Assembly (NCBI RefSeq): GCF_001512285.1
Contig: NZ_LNUV01000002.1
Span: forward strand, 124,001 to 188,000
Length of the DNA: 64,000 nt
Reading direction: 5' to 3'
Origin: Arthrobacter sp. EpRS71
GTDB lineage: Bacteria; Actinomycetota; Actinomycetes; Actinomycetales; Micrococcaceae
The number at the start of each line of letters is the position of its first letter. Positions within the stretch are counted from its first letter, which is position 1. The notes beneath the pieces are model-generated. The model did not search any database. It saw only the letters and a program-made list of their open reading frames with translations, and was not told where the DNA came from. Below, one piece after another: positions 38,098 to 45,834 of the stretch. A program made the translations under genes and the position numbers.

Positions 38098-39864
38098 GTG
38101 CGTTTGAAGACTGCAGCCTTGCTGGTGCTGCTGGGCCTGCTGACGATGCTGGCCGGTATTGGCCAGCTGACTTTCTGGGCCCCCGCTGAAACCGTGACGG
38201 CTTCGGTTCCGAGCGATACCAAAGCTGCCCCGCTGACCGTGATCGACCAAAAGTTGATTGCACTCCATGACGGGCCGGTGAAGATCAAGATCCAGGGTGA
38301 AGGCAACTTCATTGTCGCCACCGGACGCCCGGACGACGTCGAAGCGTGGGTCGGTGAGACCGCCCACAACACGCTGACCGGCGTCTCCGCTGACCAGAAG
38401 TCTCTGGAAGTAACTTCGGCGGACGGCGAGGCCACGGCGCCTTCCCCGGCTGGATCCGACTTGTGGGTCAGCACTGAGGACGCCAGTGGTGACCTGGACT
38501 ACACGTGGAATCCTCCCGCTGACGGCGAGTGGTCCCTGCTGGTAGCCGGCGACGGTACTCAGCCCGCGCCGTCGTCGATTTCCATGACGTTCCCGAACAA
38601 CGCCACCACCCCTTGGGCAGTGCCGCTGATTGTTCTGGGCATCATCATCATCCTGGTGGGAGCGGCGTTGCCGTTCATCGCCAAAGCCCTCGGTAATCGA
38701 CGCAAAGACGGCGACGACCATGAGCCGCGCGATGGTGGAGAAACCACCACCCTGCCGATCCAGCCGGCCACAACGCAGACTCCTGAGGTTAAGTCGCCTA
38801 CGGGTGACGAAGGCCGTCGTCGTGGCGCCGGAACCGAAGGTCCTGCCCTCCGAATCACCGCTCTGGCAGCCACACTGGCAGCAGTCATGGTGGGAGGGAC
38901 AGCCATCGCTGCCCAAGCCACGACAACTCCCGAGGCTACGCCCACATCCTCTGCCGCTGCTCCTGCCGACGGTGGAACGCCGGTCATGCTGGAATCCCAG
39001 CTGCAGAGGATCCTTGAGCAGGTAGCAAGCACCGTGGACGCAGCTGATGCGGCCAAGGACGCGGCAAAGCTGGCTCCGCGCGTGGACAAGATGGAACTTC
39101 AGATCCGGACGCAGAATTACAAGATCCGGTCCACGGTGTCCGCTTACGAACCGCGGATGCCGGTCCGCGCCACCAAGCTTCAGAGCAGCGTTATCAGCAC
39201 CAAACGCGACTGGCCCCGGACAGTTTTCGCCCTCACGCAGGGCGAGGGGAACGTTGTGCCGCAGGTCCTGACACTCGTGCAGCTTTCACCCCGCGAAAAC
39301 TACAAGCTGTGGGGCAGCGCGCCGCTTCAGCCCGGCACCAATTTCCCGTCCTTCCCGGTACCTCGCAAGGGCACGGAGCCTGTACCGGCCAGTGACAGTA
39401 CGGGGCTGGCCTACAGCGGCAACGAGGCTTTGGAAATCCTGAGCGAGATGCTCACCAACCCGGAGTCGCCCAACCGCAGCAAGCTGGCCGATGGGCAGTC
39501 TTCCCCGTACATCGCAGGGGCACTGGCTTACCAGGCGGACACCGTGAAGAACGGAACCAGCGCCAACTTCAAGTTCACCCACACGCCGGTCACCGACCAG
39601 ACTGTGGTGCTGCGGACTGCCGACGGCGGTGCAGTGGTTGTCGGTCGCCTGGACTTCGCCTTCGAGGGCACGCCCAAGGCCGCAGGCGACAAGCTTCTTC
39701 TTGAGGACGATTCCGCGGTCTTTGCCGGTGGGAAAGAAACCACCACGGGGATGGTCCTGAACTTCGCCGAATCCGTGGCCGTATACATTCCGCCGGCAGG
39801 TTCTGCAGACCCCATGAAGCTCGTGGCTGCTACCCGTGGCTTGATCGGAGCCAGCTTCAAGTAG
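38098..39864 (+). CDS. Large envelope protein with two extracytoplasmic domains, unknown function
   Basis: I do not recognise a family with known function. This 588-aa protein has an N-terminal signal/anchor (KTAALLVLLGLLTMLAGIGQL), an outside domain (30-165), a second helix (172-195), a charged cytoplasmic linker rich in Arg and Asp, a third helix (254-275), a Thr/Ala/Pro stalk and a second outside domain (290-588). The topology repeats itself: helix plus outside domain twice. GTG 38098 is chosen because AGGTGA precedes it; ATG 38083 has no ribosome site. It stands alone before a thioredoxin-TPR gene. Confidence 0.75.
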   Translation: MRLKTAALLVLLGLLTMLAGIGQLTFWAPAETVTASVPSDTKAAPLTVIDQKLIALHDGPVKIKIQGEGNFIVATGRPDDVEAWVGETAHNTLTGVSADQKSLEVTSADGEATAPSPAGSDLWVSTEDASGDLDYTWNPPADGEWSLLVAGDGTQPAPSSISMTFPNNATTPWAVPLIVLGIIIILVGAALPFIAKALGNRRKDGDDHEPRDGGETTTLPIQPATTQTPEVKSPTGDEGRRRGAGTEGPALRITALAATLAAVMVGGTAIAAQATTTPEATPTSSAAAPADGGTPVMLESQLQRILEQVASTVDAADAAKDAAKLAPRVDKMELQIRTQNYKIRSTVSAYEPRMPVRATKLQSSVISTKRDWPRTVFALTQGEGNVVPQVLTLVQLSPRENYKLWGSAPLQPGTNFPSFPVPRKGTEPVPASDSTGLAYSGNEALEILSEMLTNPESPNRSKLADGQSSPYIAGALAYQADTVKNGTSANFKFTHTPVTDQTVVLRTADGGAVVVGRLDFAFEGTPKAAGDKLLLEDDSAVFAGGKETTTGMVLNFAESVAVYIPPAGSADPMKLVAATRGLIGASFK

Positions 39865-39889
39865 GACATACCCATGGCAGGGCAGCGGC

Positions 39890-39895
39890 TAGAGT
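39890..39895 (+). promoter_or_regulatory. -10 box of the thioredoxin-TPR gene
   Basis: TAGAGT is followed by 7 nt and ATG 39903. No Shine-Dalgarno sequence is present, so the transcript is probably leaderless. Confidence 0.45.
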
Positions 39896-39902
39896 GGACG
39901 GT

Positions 39903-40904
39903 ATGAGTTCGCCCGGATACCGACCCACTCCAGCCGCTGCCAGCCAGCTCAATCTTCGCGGTGCCGTTGACTTGTCGTCATTGCGCCGCCCGGCCGCCCC
40001 GCCCGCGCCCGCCCCCTCTGCTTCGGCGGACGGCGGATCGCCTGCCGGTGGCACCCCGCAAGGTGGCGACAACGGCAAAGCGCCCCTTCGAGTGGATGCC
40101 AACGAATCCAATTTCCAGGATCTGGTGCAGCTGTCTGCGCAGATCCCCGTGCTCTTCATCCTTTGGTCGAGCTACGCGCCGGAGTCACCCGCCGTCCTCG
40201 ATGCAGCCGAACGCGTTGTGGAGAGCTACGGTGGCCGCCTGGTGCTCGCTGCGGCCGACGTTGACACTTTCCCGCAGTTGGCGCAGGCCTTCCAGGTTCA
40301 GGCGGTCCCCACAGCGGTTGCTGTGGTGAAGGGACAGCCCGTCCCGCTTTTCCAGGGGCCCGCCGATGACCAGCAGATCCGTAATCTGGTGGAGGAACTT
40401 CTTAAGGTAGCTGCAGCCAACGGGGTCACCGGCAGCATGGGTGACGCTGCGGCGGCGGGGGAGGATGCCGAGCCCGCACCACTTCCGCCACTTCACCAGG
40501 CAGCCATTGACGCGATCGAGGCCGGCGACTACGCCGCAGCAGTAGCGGCTTACAAGCAGGCTCTTCTCGATCAGCCCGCAGACGCTGATGCGAAAGCCGG
40601 TCTGGCCCAAGTTGAGCTGATGTCACGGTTGGACAAGCTCTCCGCACCCGAGGCGGAGACCCTCCGCGACCTCGCCGCGAAAGAACCTGAGAACCTCCAG
40701 GCCCAGTTGAGTGTTGCGGACCTCGACATCTCCGGCGGTCACATTGACGACGCCTTCAACCGCATCATCACTTTCATCGGCAGGAACTTCGGTCCCGAGC
40801 GGGAGACGGCCCGCGTCCGCCTCCTTGAGCTATTCGAAGTTGTCGGGACCCAGGACGAGCGAGTGGCGAAGGCCCGCCAGGGGCTCGCGAGGGTGCTCTT
40901 CTAG
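39903..40904 (+). CDS. Thioredoxin-like TPR protein (CnoX/YbbN family), redox-inactive
   Basis: This 333-aa protein has a Pro/Ala-rich N-terminus (1-60), a thioredoxin fold (about 65-170) and C-terminal TPR-like repeats (about 195-333). The active-site position reads WSSYAPES rather than WCxxC, so no disulfide chemistry is possible; the cis-Pro in QAVPTAV is kept. E. coli YbbN/CnoX is a holdase that hands clients to GroEL or DnaK, so a chaperone role is likely. The stop codon shares one base with the next start. Confidence 0.88.
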   Translation: MSSPGYRPTPAAASQLNLRGAVDLSSLRRPAAPPAPAPSASADGGSPAGGTPQGGDNGKAPLRVDANESNFQDLVQLSAQIPVLFILWSSYAPESPAVLDAAERVVESYGGRLVLAAADVDTFPQLAQAFQVQAVPTAVAVVKGQPVPLFQGPADDQQIRNLVEELLKVAAANGVTGSMGDAAAAGEDAEPAPLPPLHQAAIDAIEAGDYAAAVAAYKQALLDQPADADAKAGLAQVELMSRLDKLSAPEAETLRDLAAKEPENLQAQLSVADLDISGGHIDDAFNRIITFIGRNFGPERETARVRLLELFEVVGTQDERVAKARQGLARVLF

Positions 40905-42004
40905 TGCCGTCCGCGCTGTTCACGCCGCTCCGGCTGCGATCCCTCACCGTTCCGCACCGCGGTTGGGTATCGCCTATGTGCCAGTACAGCTGCCACCCGG
41001 AGACCGGAGAAGGCGTCCCAAACGACTGGCACCTGATGCACTTGGGGTCTTTTGCGGCCGGCGGTGCCGCGTTGATCCTGACCGAGGCAGCTGCGGTGAA
41101 CGCCGCTGGCAGGATCAGCCCGCTGGACGCCGGTCTGTACTCCGATGAACAGGCTGCCGGTTGGGAGCGGATGGTGGCCTTTGTCCACCGGCATGGTGCC
41201 GTCGACGCCAAGATCGGTGCTCAACTCGCCCACGCGGGACGCAAGGCCTCCACGTATTGGCCATTTTCCGATCAATCAGGCTCGGTTCCGGAGCGCGACG
41301 GAGGTTGGGCCACCGTTGGACCAAGCAGCGATCCTTTTGACGGCTATGCTCCACCGGAGGTGATGAGCGAAGAGGATATCCAGGGTGTTGTGGGCGACTT
41401 TGCCGCCGCTGCCAGCCGTGCGGTGGCTGCGGGTTTCGACACCGTGGAGATCCACGGTGCCCATGGGTACCTCCTTCACCAGTTCCAAAGCCCGCTCATC
41501 AACACACGGACGGACGGCTGGGGTGGCAGCGAGGAAGGGCGGAACCGGCTGATGCTCGCGGTGGTGGATGCGGTCAGGGACGTCATTCCTGACTCCATGC
41601 CGCTGCTGCTCCGCATCTCCGCCTCGGACTGGGCCGAGGGCGGTGTCGACGTGGAGGCCTCTGTGCGCCTGGCCCGCGCCGCTGCTGAGCGGGGTGTTGA
41701 CTTGGTGGACGTCTCCAGTGGGGGTGCAGTGGCGCATCAACAGATCAGGGCGGTGCCCGGCTACCAGGCAGGGTTCGCCCAGCAGGTAAAGAACGACGCC
41801 GGGGTCCTCACCGGAGCGGTGGGCTTGCTGACGAGCCCCACGCAGGCGGAGGATATTGTGGCCAACGGAAGGGCCGATGCCGTTTTCATGGCTCGTGCCG
41901 CATTACGTGATCCGCACTGGTGGCTCAGGGCCGCCTACGAATTAGGCCATGATATTCCGTGGGTTCCGCAGTACCAGCGGGCCGTTCCCCGCCACGGCTT
42001 CTAG
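40904..42004 (+). CDS. NADH:flavin oxidoreductase (old yellow enzyme, YqjM type)
   Basis: This 366-aa FMN-dependent TIM-barrel ene-reductase has FTPLRLRSLTVPHRGWVSPMCQYSC at the start (the SPMCQYS motif with the YqjM-type redox-tuning Cys), AQLAHAGRKAS, the substrate-binding IHGAHGYLLHQFQSPLIN with paired His residues, and FMARAALRDP near the end. It likely reduces activated C=C bonds such as in enones or reactive electrophiles. GTG 40904 overlaps the previous stop by one base. Confidence 0.93.
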   Translation: MPSALFTPLRLRSLTVPHRGWVSPMCQYSCHPETGEGVPNDWHLMHLGSFAAGGAALILTEAAAVNAAGRISPLDAGLYSDEQAAGWERMVAFVHRHGAVDAKIGAQLAHAGRKASTYWPFSDQSGSVPERDGGWATVGPSSDPFDGYAPPEVMSEEDIQGVVGDFAAAASRAVAAGFDTVEIHGAHGYLLHQFQSPLINTRTDGWGGSEEGRNRLMLAVVDAVRDVIPDSMPLLLRISASDWAEGGVDVEASVRLARAAAERGVDLVDVSSGGAVAHQQIRAVPGYQAGFAQQVKNDAGVLTGAVGLLTSPTQAEDIVANGRADAVFMARAALRDPHWWLRAAYELGHDIPWVPQYQRAVPRHGF

Positions 42005-42032
42005 GACCTCCTCAGGTTTACCTTGGCACGGT

Positions 42033-42038
42033 TAGGCT
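42033..42038 (+). promoter_or_regulatory. -10 box of the ABC transporter operon
   Basis: TAGGCT is followed by 6 nt (GGGTCC) and ATG 42045, without a ribosome site. The -35 region is not recognisable. Confidence 0.45.
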
Positions 42039-42044
42039 GGGTCC

Positions 42045-42953
42045 ATGACGGAACCACGCCATGAACCCACGTCCACGTCCGAGCCGCCACAAGCTTCTGC
42101 TCCACCACAAGTGGCACCGCCACAGGCTGCCACACCACTCGCTGCCCCGCCACAAGAGGCCTCCCTGCCGACGCCCCATGAGTCCCTTGGCGGTGCACCT
42201 TTGGCTGCCCTGTCCATTCGCGGCCTGGCCAAACGGTTCGGCGAGAAAATCGCTGTCGATGGCGTGAGCCTGGAGGTTCCCTCGGGCTCCTTCTACGGGA
42301 TGGTTGGTCCTAACGGTGCCGGCAAGACCACCACGTTGTCCATGGCCACCGGCCTGCTGCGGCCGGATTTCGGCACGGCCTTGATCCATGGGGTGGACGT
42401 GTGGGCACAACCGCTGGAGGCCAAGAAGCTCATGGGCGTCCTGCCTGATGGGGTTCGTCTGTTTGACCGGCTGACCGGCGAACAGCTGGTCACCTATTCC
42501 GGTCTGCTCCGCGGCATGGACCGTGAAGTGGTGGGTGCCCGGGTTCCTGAACTGCTGGCTGCCCTTGATCTTCAGGCGGACGCCGGCACGTTGGTTGTTG
42601 ACTACTCAGCAGGTATGACCAAGAAAATAGCCTTGGCCTCTGCCCTGATTCACGCACCCCGCCTGCTGGTCCTTGACGAGCCCTTCGAGTCCGTGGATCC
42701 CGTCTCTGCTGCCAATATCCGCGGAATCCTGGAGGGATACGTCGCCTCAGGCGGTACGGTCATTGTGTCGAGTCACGTCATGGACCTTGTTCAGCGCATG
42801 TGCAGTCACGTCGCAGTGGTGGCCGGCGGCCGTGTCCTGGCGGCGGGCTCCGTGGACGAAGTCCGGGATGGCTCAACGTTGGAGGAACGCTTCGTGCAGT
42901 TGGTGGGCGGCGGACATCGGACGGAGGGATTGGAATGGTTGCGCACCTTCTAG
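42045..42953 (+). CDS. ABC transporter ATP-binding protein
   Basis: This 302-aa ATPase has a 45-residue Pro/Ala/Gln-rich leader, then Walker A GPNGAGKT (88-95), the signature region DYSAGMTKK and Walker B LLVLDEPFES. It is of the single-domain exporter type (bacitracin or multidrug-like). It overlaps the permease gene by 19 bp. The Pro-rich N-terminus is unusual for this family and has no known role. Confidence 0.93.
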   Translation: MTEPRHEPTSTSEPPQASAPPQVAPPQAATPLAAPPQEASLPTPHESLGGAPLAALSIRGLAKRFGEKIAVDGVSLEVPSGSFYGMVGPNGAGKTTTLSMATGLLRPDFGTALIHGVDVWAQPLEAKKLMGVLPDGVRLFDRLTGEQLVTYSGLLRGMDREVVGARVPELLAALDLQADAGTLVVDYSAGMTKKIALASALIHAPRLLVLDEPFESVDPVSAANIRGILEGYVASGGTVIVSSHVMDLVQRMCSHVAVVAGGRVLAAGSVDEVRDGSTLEERFVQLVGGGHRTEGLEWLRTF

Positions 42954-44506
42954 GCCTCAAGTGGCGCCTGCTCCTTAACGGGTTCAAGCGCAGCCCTTGG
43001 CAGTTGGTGGGCATGGCCCTGGGGCTACTTTATGCATTGGGATTGCTGGTCCTCCTTGTTGGAGGCCTCATAGCGCTGCGGTGGGCTGATCCGGAGATCG
43101 CCCACACTGTAGTGGTATTGGGTGGAGCGGCCGCCGTCCTGGGTTGGGCCATCATTCCGCTCGTTGCTTCGGCGGCGGACATGACCCTGGACCCCGCCCG
43201 TTTCACCACCTTCGCCATTCCGCCGGGGCAGCTCCTGACGGGGCTCGCCATCGCAGGCTTCATCGGCATTCCCGGGTTGGCCACTTTGCTGGCTGCCTTG
43301 GGTACGGTGGGGACCTGGTGGCGTAGTTTTCCGGCAGTGGCAGGGGCCTTGTTGGGAGCCGTTCTGGGTGCCGTTACCTGCATCGTCCTGTCCAAGGTGG
43401 TCACCACAGCGACGGCCGGTCTTGCGGCGTCTCGGCGCTTCAAAGACCTCAGCAGCATCATTGTGTTCATCCCGCTGGTGCTGCTGGGTCCCATCATGCT
43501 GGGAATCTTTGACGGTGTTCGCGGAAGTGCTGACTACCTGCCCGGCCTGGCCCGGGCTGTTTCCTGGACGCCGCTGGGTGCCGCATGGTCTCTGGGCGGA
43601 GATCTGGAATCCGGCAATGTGGCCGCCGCAGGGCTCAAATTCCTGATTTCGGCAGCGACCATTGCCGGCCTGCTTCTGTGCTGGCATGTTCTGCTGCAGC
43701 GGGCGTTGGTGACGCCCCCGTACTCCGGAGGCTCGTCAAAGAGGGGCGGAAAACTTGGGCTGTTCGGCCTTCTCCCGGGAACGCCGGCAGGCGCAGTTGC
43801 TGCCCGTGCTTTGATCTATTGGATGAAGGATCCACGATATGCGGCATCCCTGGTCATTGTTCCGCTGTTCCCTGTCCTCTTTTTCTTCAGCGGATCACAG
43901 AGCGGCAGCTACGGCCTGCTCATGATTCTGGGTCCGGTGACCGCCTTTGTCATGGCCTGGTCCATCTGCGCTGATGTCTCCTACGACAACACAGCTTTTG
44001 CACTTCATCTCTCTGCGGGGATCCGGGGCCTGGACGACCGCCTTGGCCGGGCGCTGGCGTGCTTGGCAATCTCACTCCCGGTGGTGGTCGTTTTCACCAT
44101 AGGGCCGCTCTTCGTTACCGGGGAGTGGCAATGGCTCCCGAACCTTTTGGGTTTGTCGCTGGGCACTCTCTTTACCGGCCTTGGACTCTCATCGGTGATC
44201 TCGGCCCGATACAACATCGCCGTGCCTTTGCCGGGGGACAGCCCCTTCAAGAAGCCACCGGGAAATGTCGCGCAGACGCTGGCAGTCCAGGCCGTTGGTA
44301 TGGGACTTCTGGCCCTTCTGCTCGTCCCGGAGCTTGCGCTGGTGGCAGTCCAGGCGTTCAGCGGTGGTCCGGAAGCCGGATGGATCAATTTGGCTGTTGG
44401 CCCGGTGCTGGGCCTCATCCTGTTCGCGGCGGGCGTCCGCCTCGGCGGAAAATGGCTGGACGCCCGGGGTCCTGAGATGTTCGCCCAGCTCAGCGTGAAC
44501 CGATAG
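42935..44506 (+). CDS. ABC transporter permease, large
   Basis: This 523-aa membrane protein has about 12 helices and no nucleotide-binding motif. It pairs with the upstream ATPase to make an efflux-type ABC transporter of unknown substrate. The ATG follows GGAGGGATTGGA, a good ribosome site, inside the upstream gene, so the two are translated together. Confidence 0.88.
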   Translation: MVAHLLGLKWRLLLNGFKRSPWQLVGMALGLLYALGLLVLLVGGLIALRWADPEIAHTVVVLGGAAAVLGWAIIPLVASAADMTLDPARFTTFAIPPGQLLTGLAIAGFIGIPGLATLLAALGTVGTWWRSFPAVAGALLGAVLGAVTCIVLSKVVTTATAGLAASRRFKDLSSIIVFIPLVLLGPIMLGIFDGVRGSADYLPGLARAVSWTPLGAAWSLGGDLESGNVAAAGLKFLISAATIAGLLLCWHVLLQRALVTPPYSGGSSKRGGKLGLFGLLPGTPAGAVAARALIYWMKDPRYAASLVIVPLFPVLFFFSGSQSGSYGLLMILGPVTAFVMAWSICADVSYDNTAFALHLSAGIRGLDDRLGRALACLAISLPVVVVFTIGPLFVTGEWQWLPNLLGLSLGTLFTGLGLSSVISARYNIAVPLPGDSPFKKPPGNVAQTLAVQAVGMGLLALLLVPELALVAVQAFSGGPEAGWINLAVGPVLGLILFAAGVRLGGKWLDARGPEMFAQLSVNR

Positions 44507-44518
44507 TCGTGTAACAAC

Positions 44519-44572
44519 CATGTCCATAGGTGGGACATGGGATAACCTCTTGGTCAGATAGCTCGAAGACCA
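44519..44572 (+). promoter_or_regulatory. Two inverted repeats upstream of nagB
   Basis: CATGTCC (44519-44525) and GGACATG (44533-44539) form one repeat; TGGTC (44551-44555) and GACCA (44568-44572) form another with a 12-nt spacer. The second pair uses the same AGACCAC half as the nagA promoter. They lie 20-75 nt before the nagB ATG and are candidate operator sites. Confidence 0.4.
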
Positions 44573-44592
44573 CAACTAGAAAGGCCGTGACG

Positions 44593-45375
44593 ATGGAAGT
44601 TGTCATTCTCCCTGGCACCAAACAGATCGGTGCACTTGCCGCCGATGCCATCGAATCGTTGGTCCGCCGTAAGCCCCATGCGGTGCTGGGCTTGGCAACG
44701 GGCTCGTCCCCGTTGCCCATTTACGACGAATTGGCCAGCCGCTACGAGGCCGGGGGGTTGGACTTCAGCCAGGCGCATGGTTTCGCGTTGGATGAGTACG
44801 TCGGGCTCGAAGCAGGGCATCCTGAGTCCTACCGTGAGGTCATCCGGCGCGAATTCACCAACCGGGTGAACATCAAGCCGGAGAACGTCCACGGACCCGA
44901 TGGTGCGGCCGAGGACCTGGAGGCCGCATGCCAGGCATATGAGGACGCCATCAAAGCTGTGGGCGGAGTGGACCTCCAGATACTCGGGGTGGGGACCGAC
45001 GGGCACATTGGCTTCAATGAGCCCGGGTCCTCGCTGGCATCCCGTACGCGCATCAAGACGCTGATCGAGCAGACGCGGAAGGACAACGCCCGCTTCTTCG
45101 ACAGCATCGATGACGTTCCCCATCATGTGGTCACCCAAGGGCTGGGGACCATCATGGACGCCCGCCATGTGGTGTTGGTCGCAACAGGCGCCCAGAAAGC
45201 CCAGGCTGTCCGGGACTTCGTAGAGGGGCCGGTAGCTGCCATTTGCGCTGCATCCATCCTTCAGATGCACCCTCACGCCACGATTTTGGTGGACGAGGCG
45301 GCCGCGTCTTCGCTGAAACTGGCCGATTATTATCGGCACACCTATGACAACAAGCCGGAGTGGCAGGGACTGTAG
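44593..45375 (+). CDS. nagB: Glucosamine-6-phosphate deaminase
   Basis: This 260-aa enzyme converts glucosamine-6-P to fructose-6-P and ammonia. Motifs are GLATGSSPLPIYDEL, the catalytic-region FALDEYVGL, LGVGTDGHIGFNEPGS and VTQGLGTIMDARHVVLVATG. The length fits the family. GAAAGG lies 8 nt before the ATG. It works after NagA, whose gene is about 10 kb upstream on the other strand. Confidence 0.95.
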   Translation: MEVVILPGTKQIGALAADAIESLVRRKPHAVLGLATGSSPLPIYDELASRYEAGGLDFSQAHGFALDEYVGLEAGHPESYREVIRREFTNRVNIKPENVHGPDGAAEDLEAACQAYEDAIKAVGGVDLQILGVGTDGHIGFNEPGSSLASRTRIKTLIEQTRKDNARFFDSIDDVPHHVVTQGLGTIMDARHVVLVATGAQKAQAVRDFVEGPVAAICAASILQMHPHATILVDEAAASSLKLADYYRHTYDNKPEWQGL

Positions 45376-45392
45376 ACGGTAAGATGTTTGGC

Positions 45393-45722
45393 ATGACTAC
45401 GCTTCCTCCGGATCCATTCGAAAACGACCCCATGCGAGAGCTTTCCGGAGCCGGAACGTCCACTGCCACCATTGAGCGCGAGGAAACGCGCCAGGAAGTG
45501 GAACCCGGCGACCGCGAGCGGTTTTCGCACTACGTCCGCAAGGAAAAGATCATGGAGTCGGCCCTGTCCGGCGAGCCCGTCATTGCCCTCTGTGGCAAGG
45601 TCTGGACGCCGGGACGCGATCCCAAGAAGTTCCCGGTTTGCCCGGAGTGCAAGGAGATTTACGAAGGCCTCCGCCCCGGCAATGACGGTGGAAACAACGG
45701 CGGCCCGGGCAACTCCAAGTAG
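45393..45722 (+). CDS. DUF3039 family protein
   Basis: This 109-aa cytoplasmic protein has the typical DUF3039 core SHYVRKEKIMESALSGEPVIALCGKVWTPGRDPKKFPVCPECKEIYE, in which one Cys plus CPEC may bind zinc. Its function is unknown. ATG 45393 lies 7 nt after a TAAGAT box, a leaderless pattern; ATG 45384 is possible. It precedes a DEAD/DEAH helicase by 112 bp, a pairing that is common in actinobacteria as far as I recall. Confidence 0.85.
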   Translation: MTTLPPDPFENDPMRELSGAGTSTATIEREETRQEVEPGDRERFSHYVRKEKIMESALSGEPVIALCGKVWTPGRDPKKFPVCPECKEIYEGLRPGNDGGNNGGPGNSK

Positions 45723-45834
45723 TGGGTGGGCAGAGAACACCGGCCCTGTCTGATCATCACCGGTTCACGGCTTCCCTTGGTGTGCCCGGAAAGCAGGAGA
45801 TCATCGTCGCTGCCATCAGGCCGGGGGAGTCAGC

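Noticed and set aside
44551..44572. Full DasR operator in front of nagB
   Set aside because: The half-sites are 12 nt apart rather than almost adjacent as in the consensus, so only half-site similarity is claimed.
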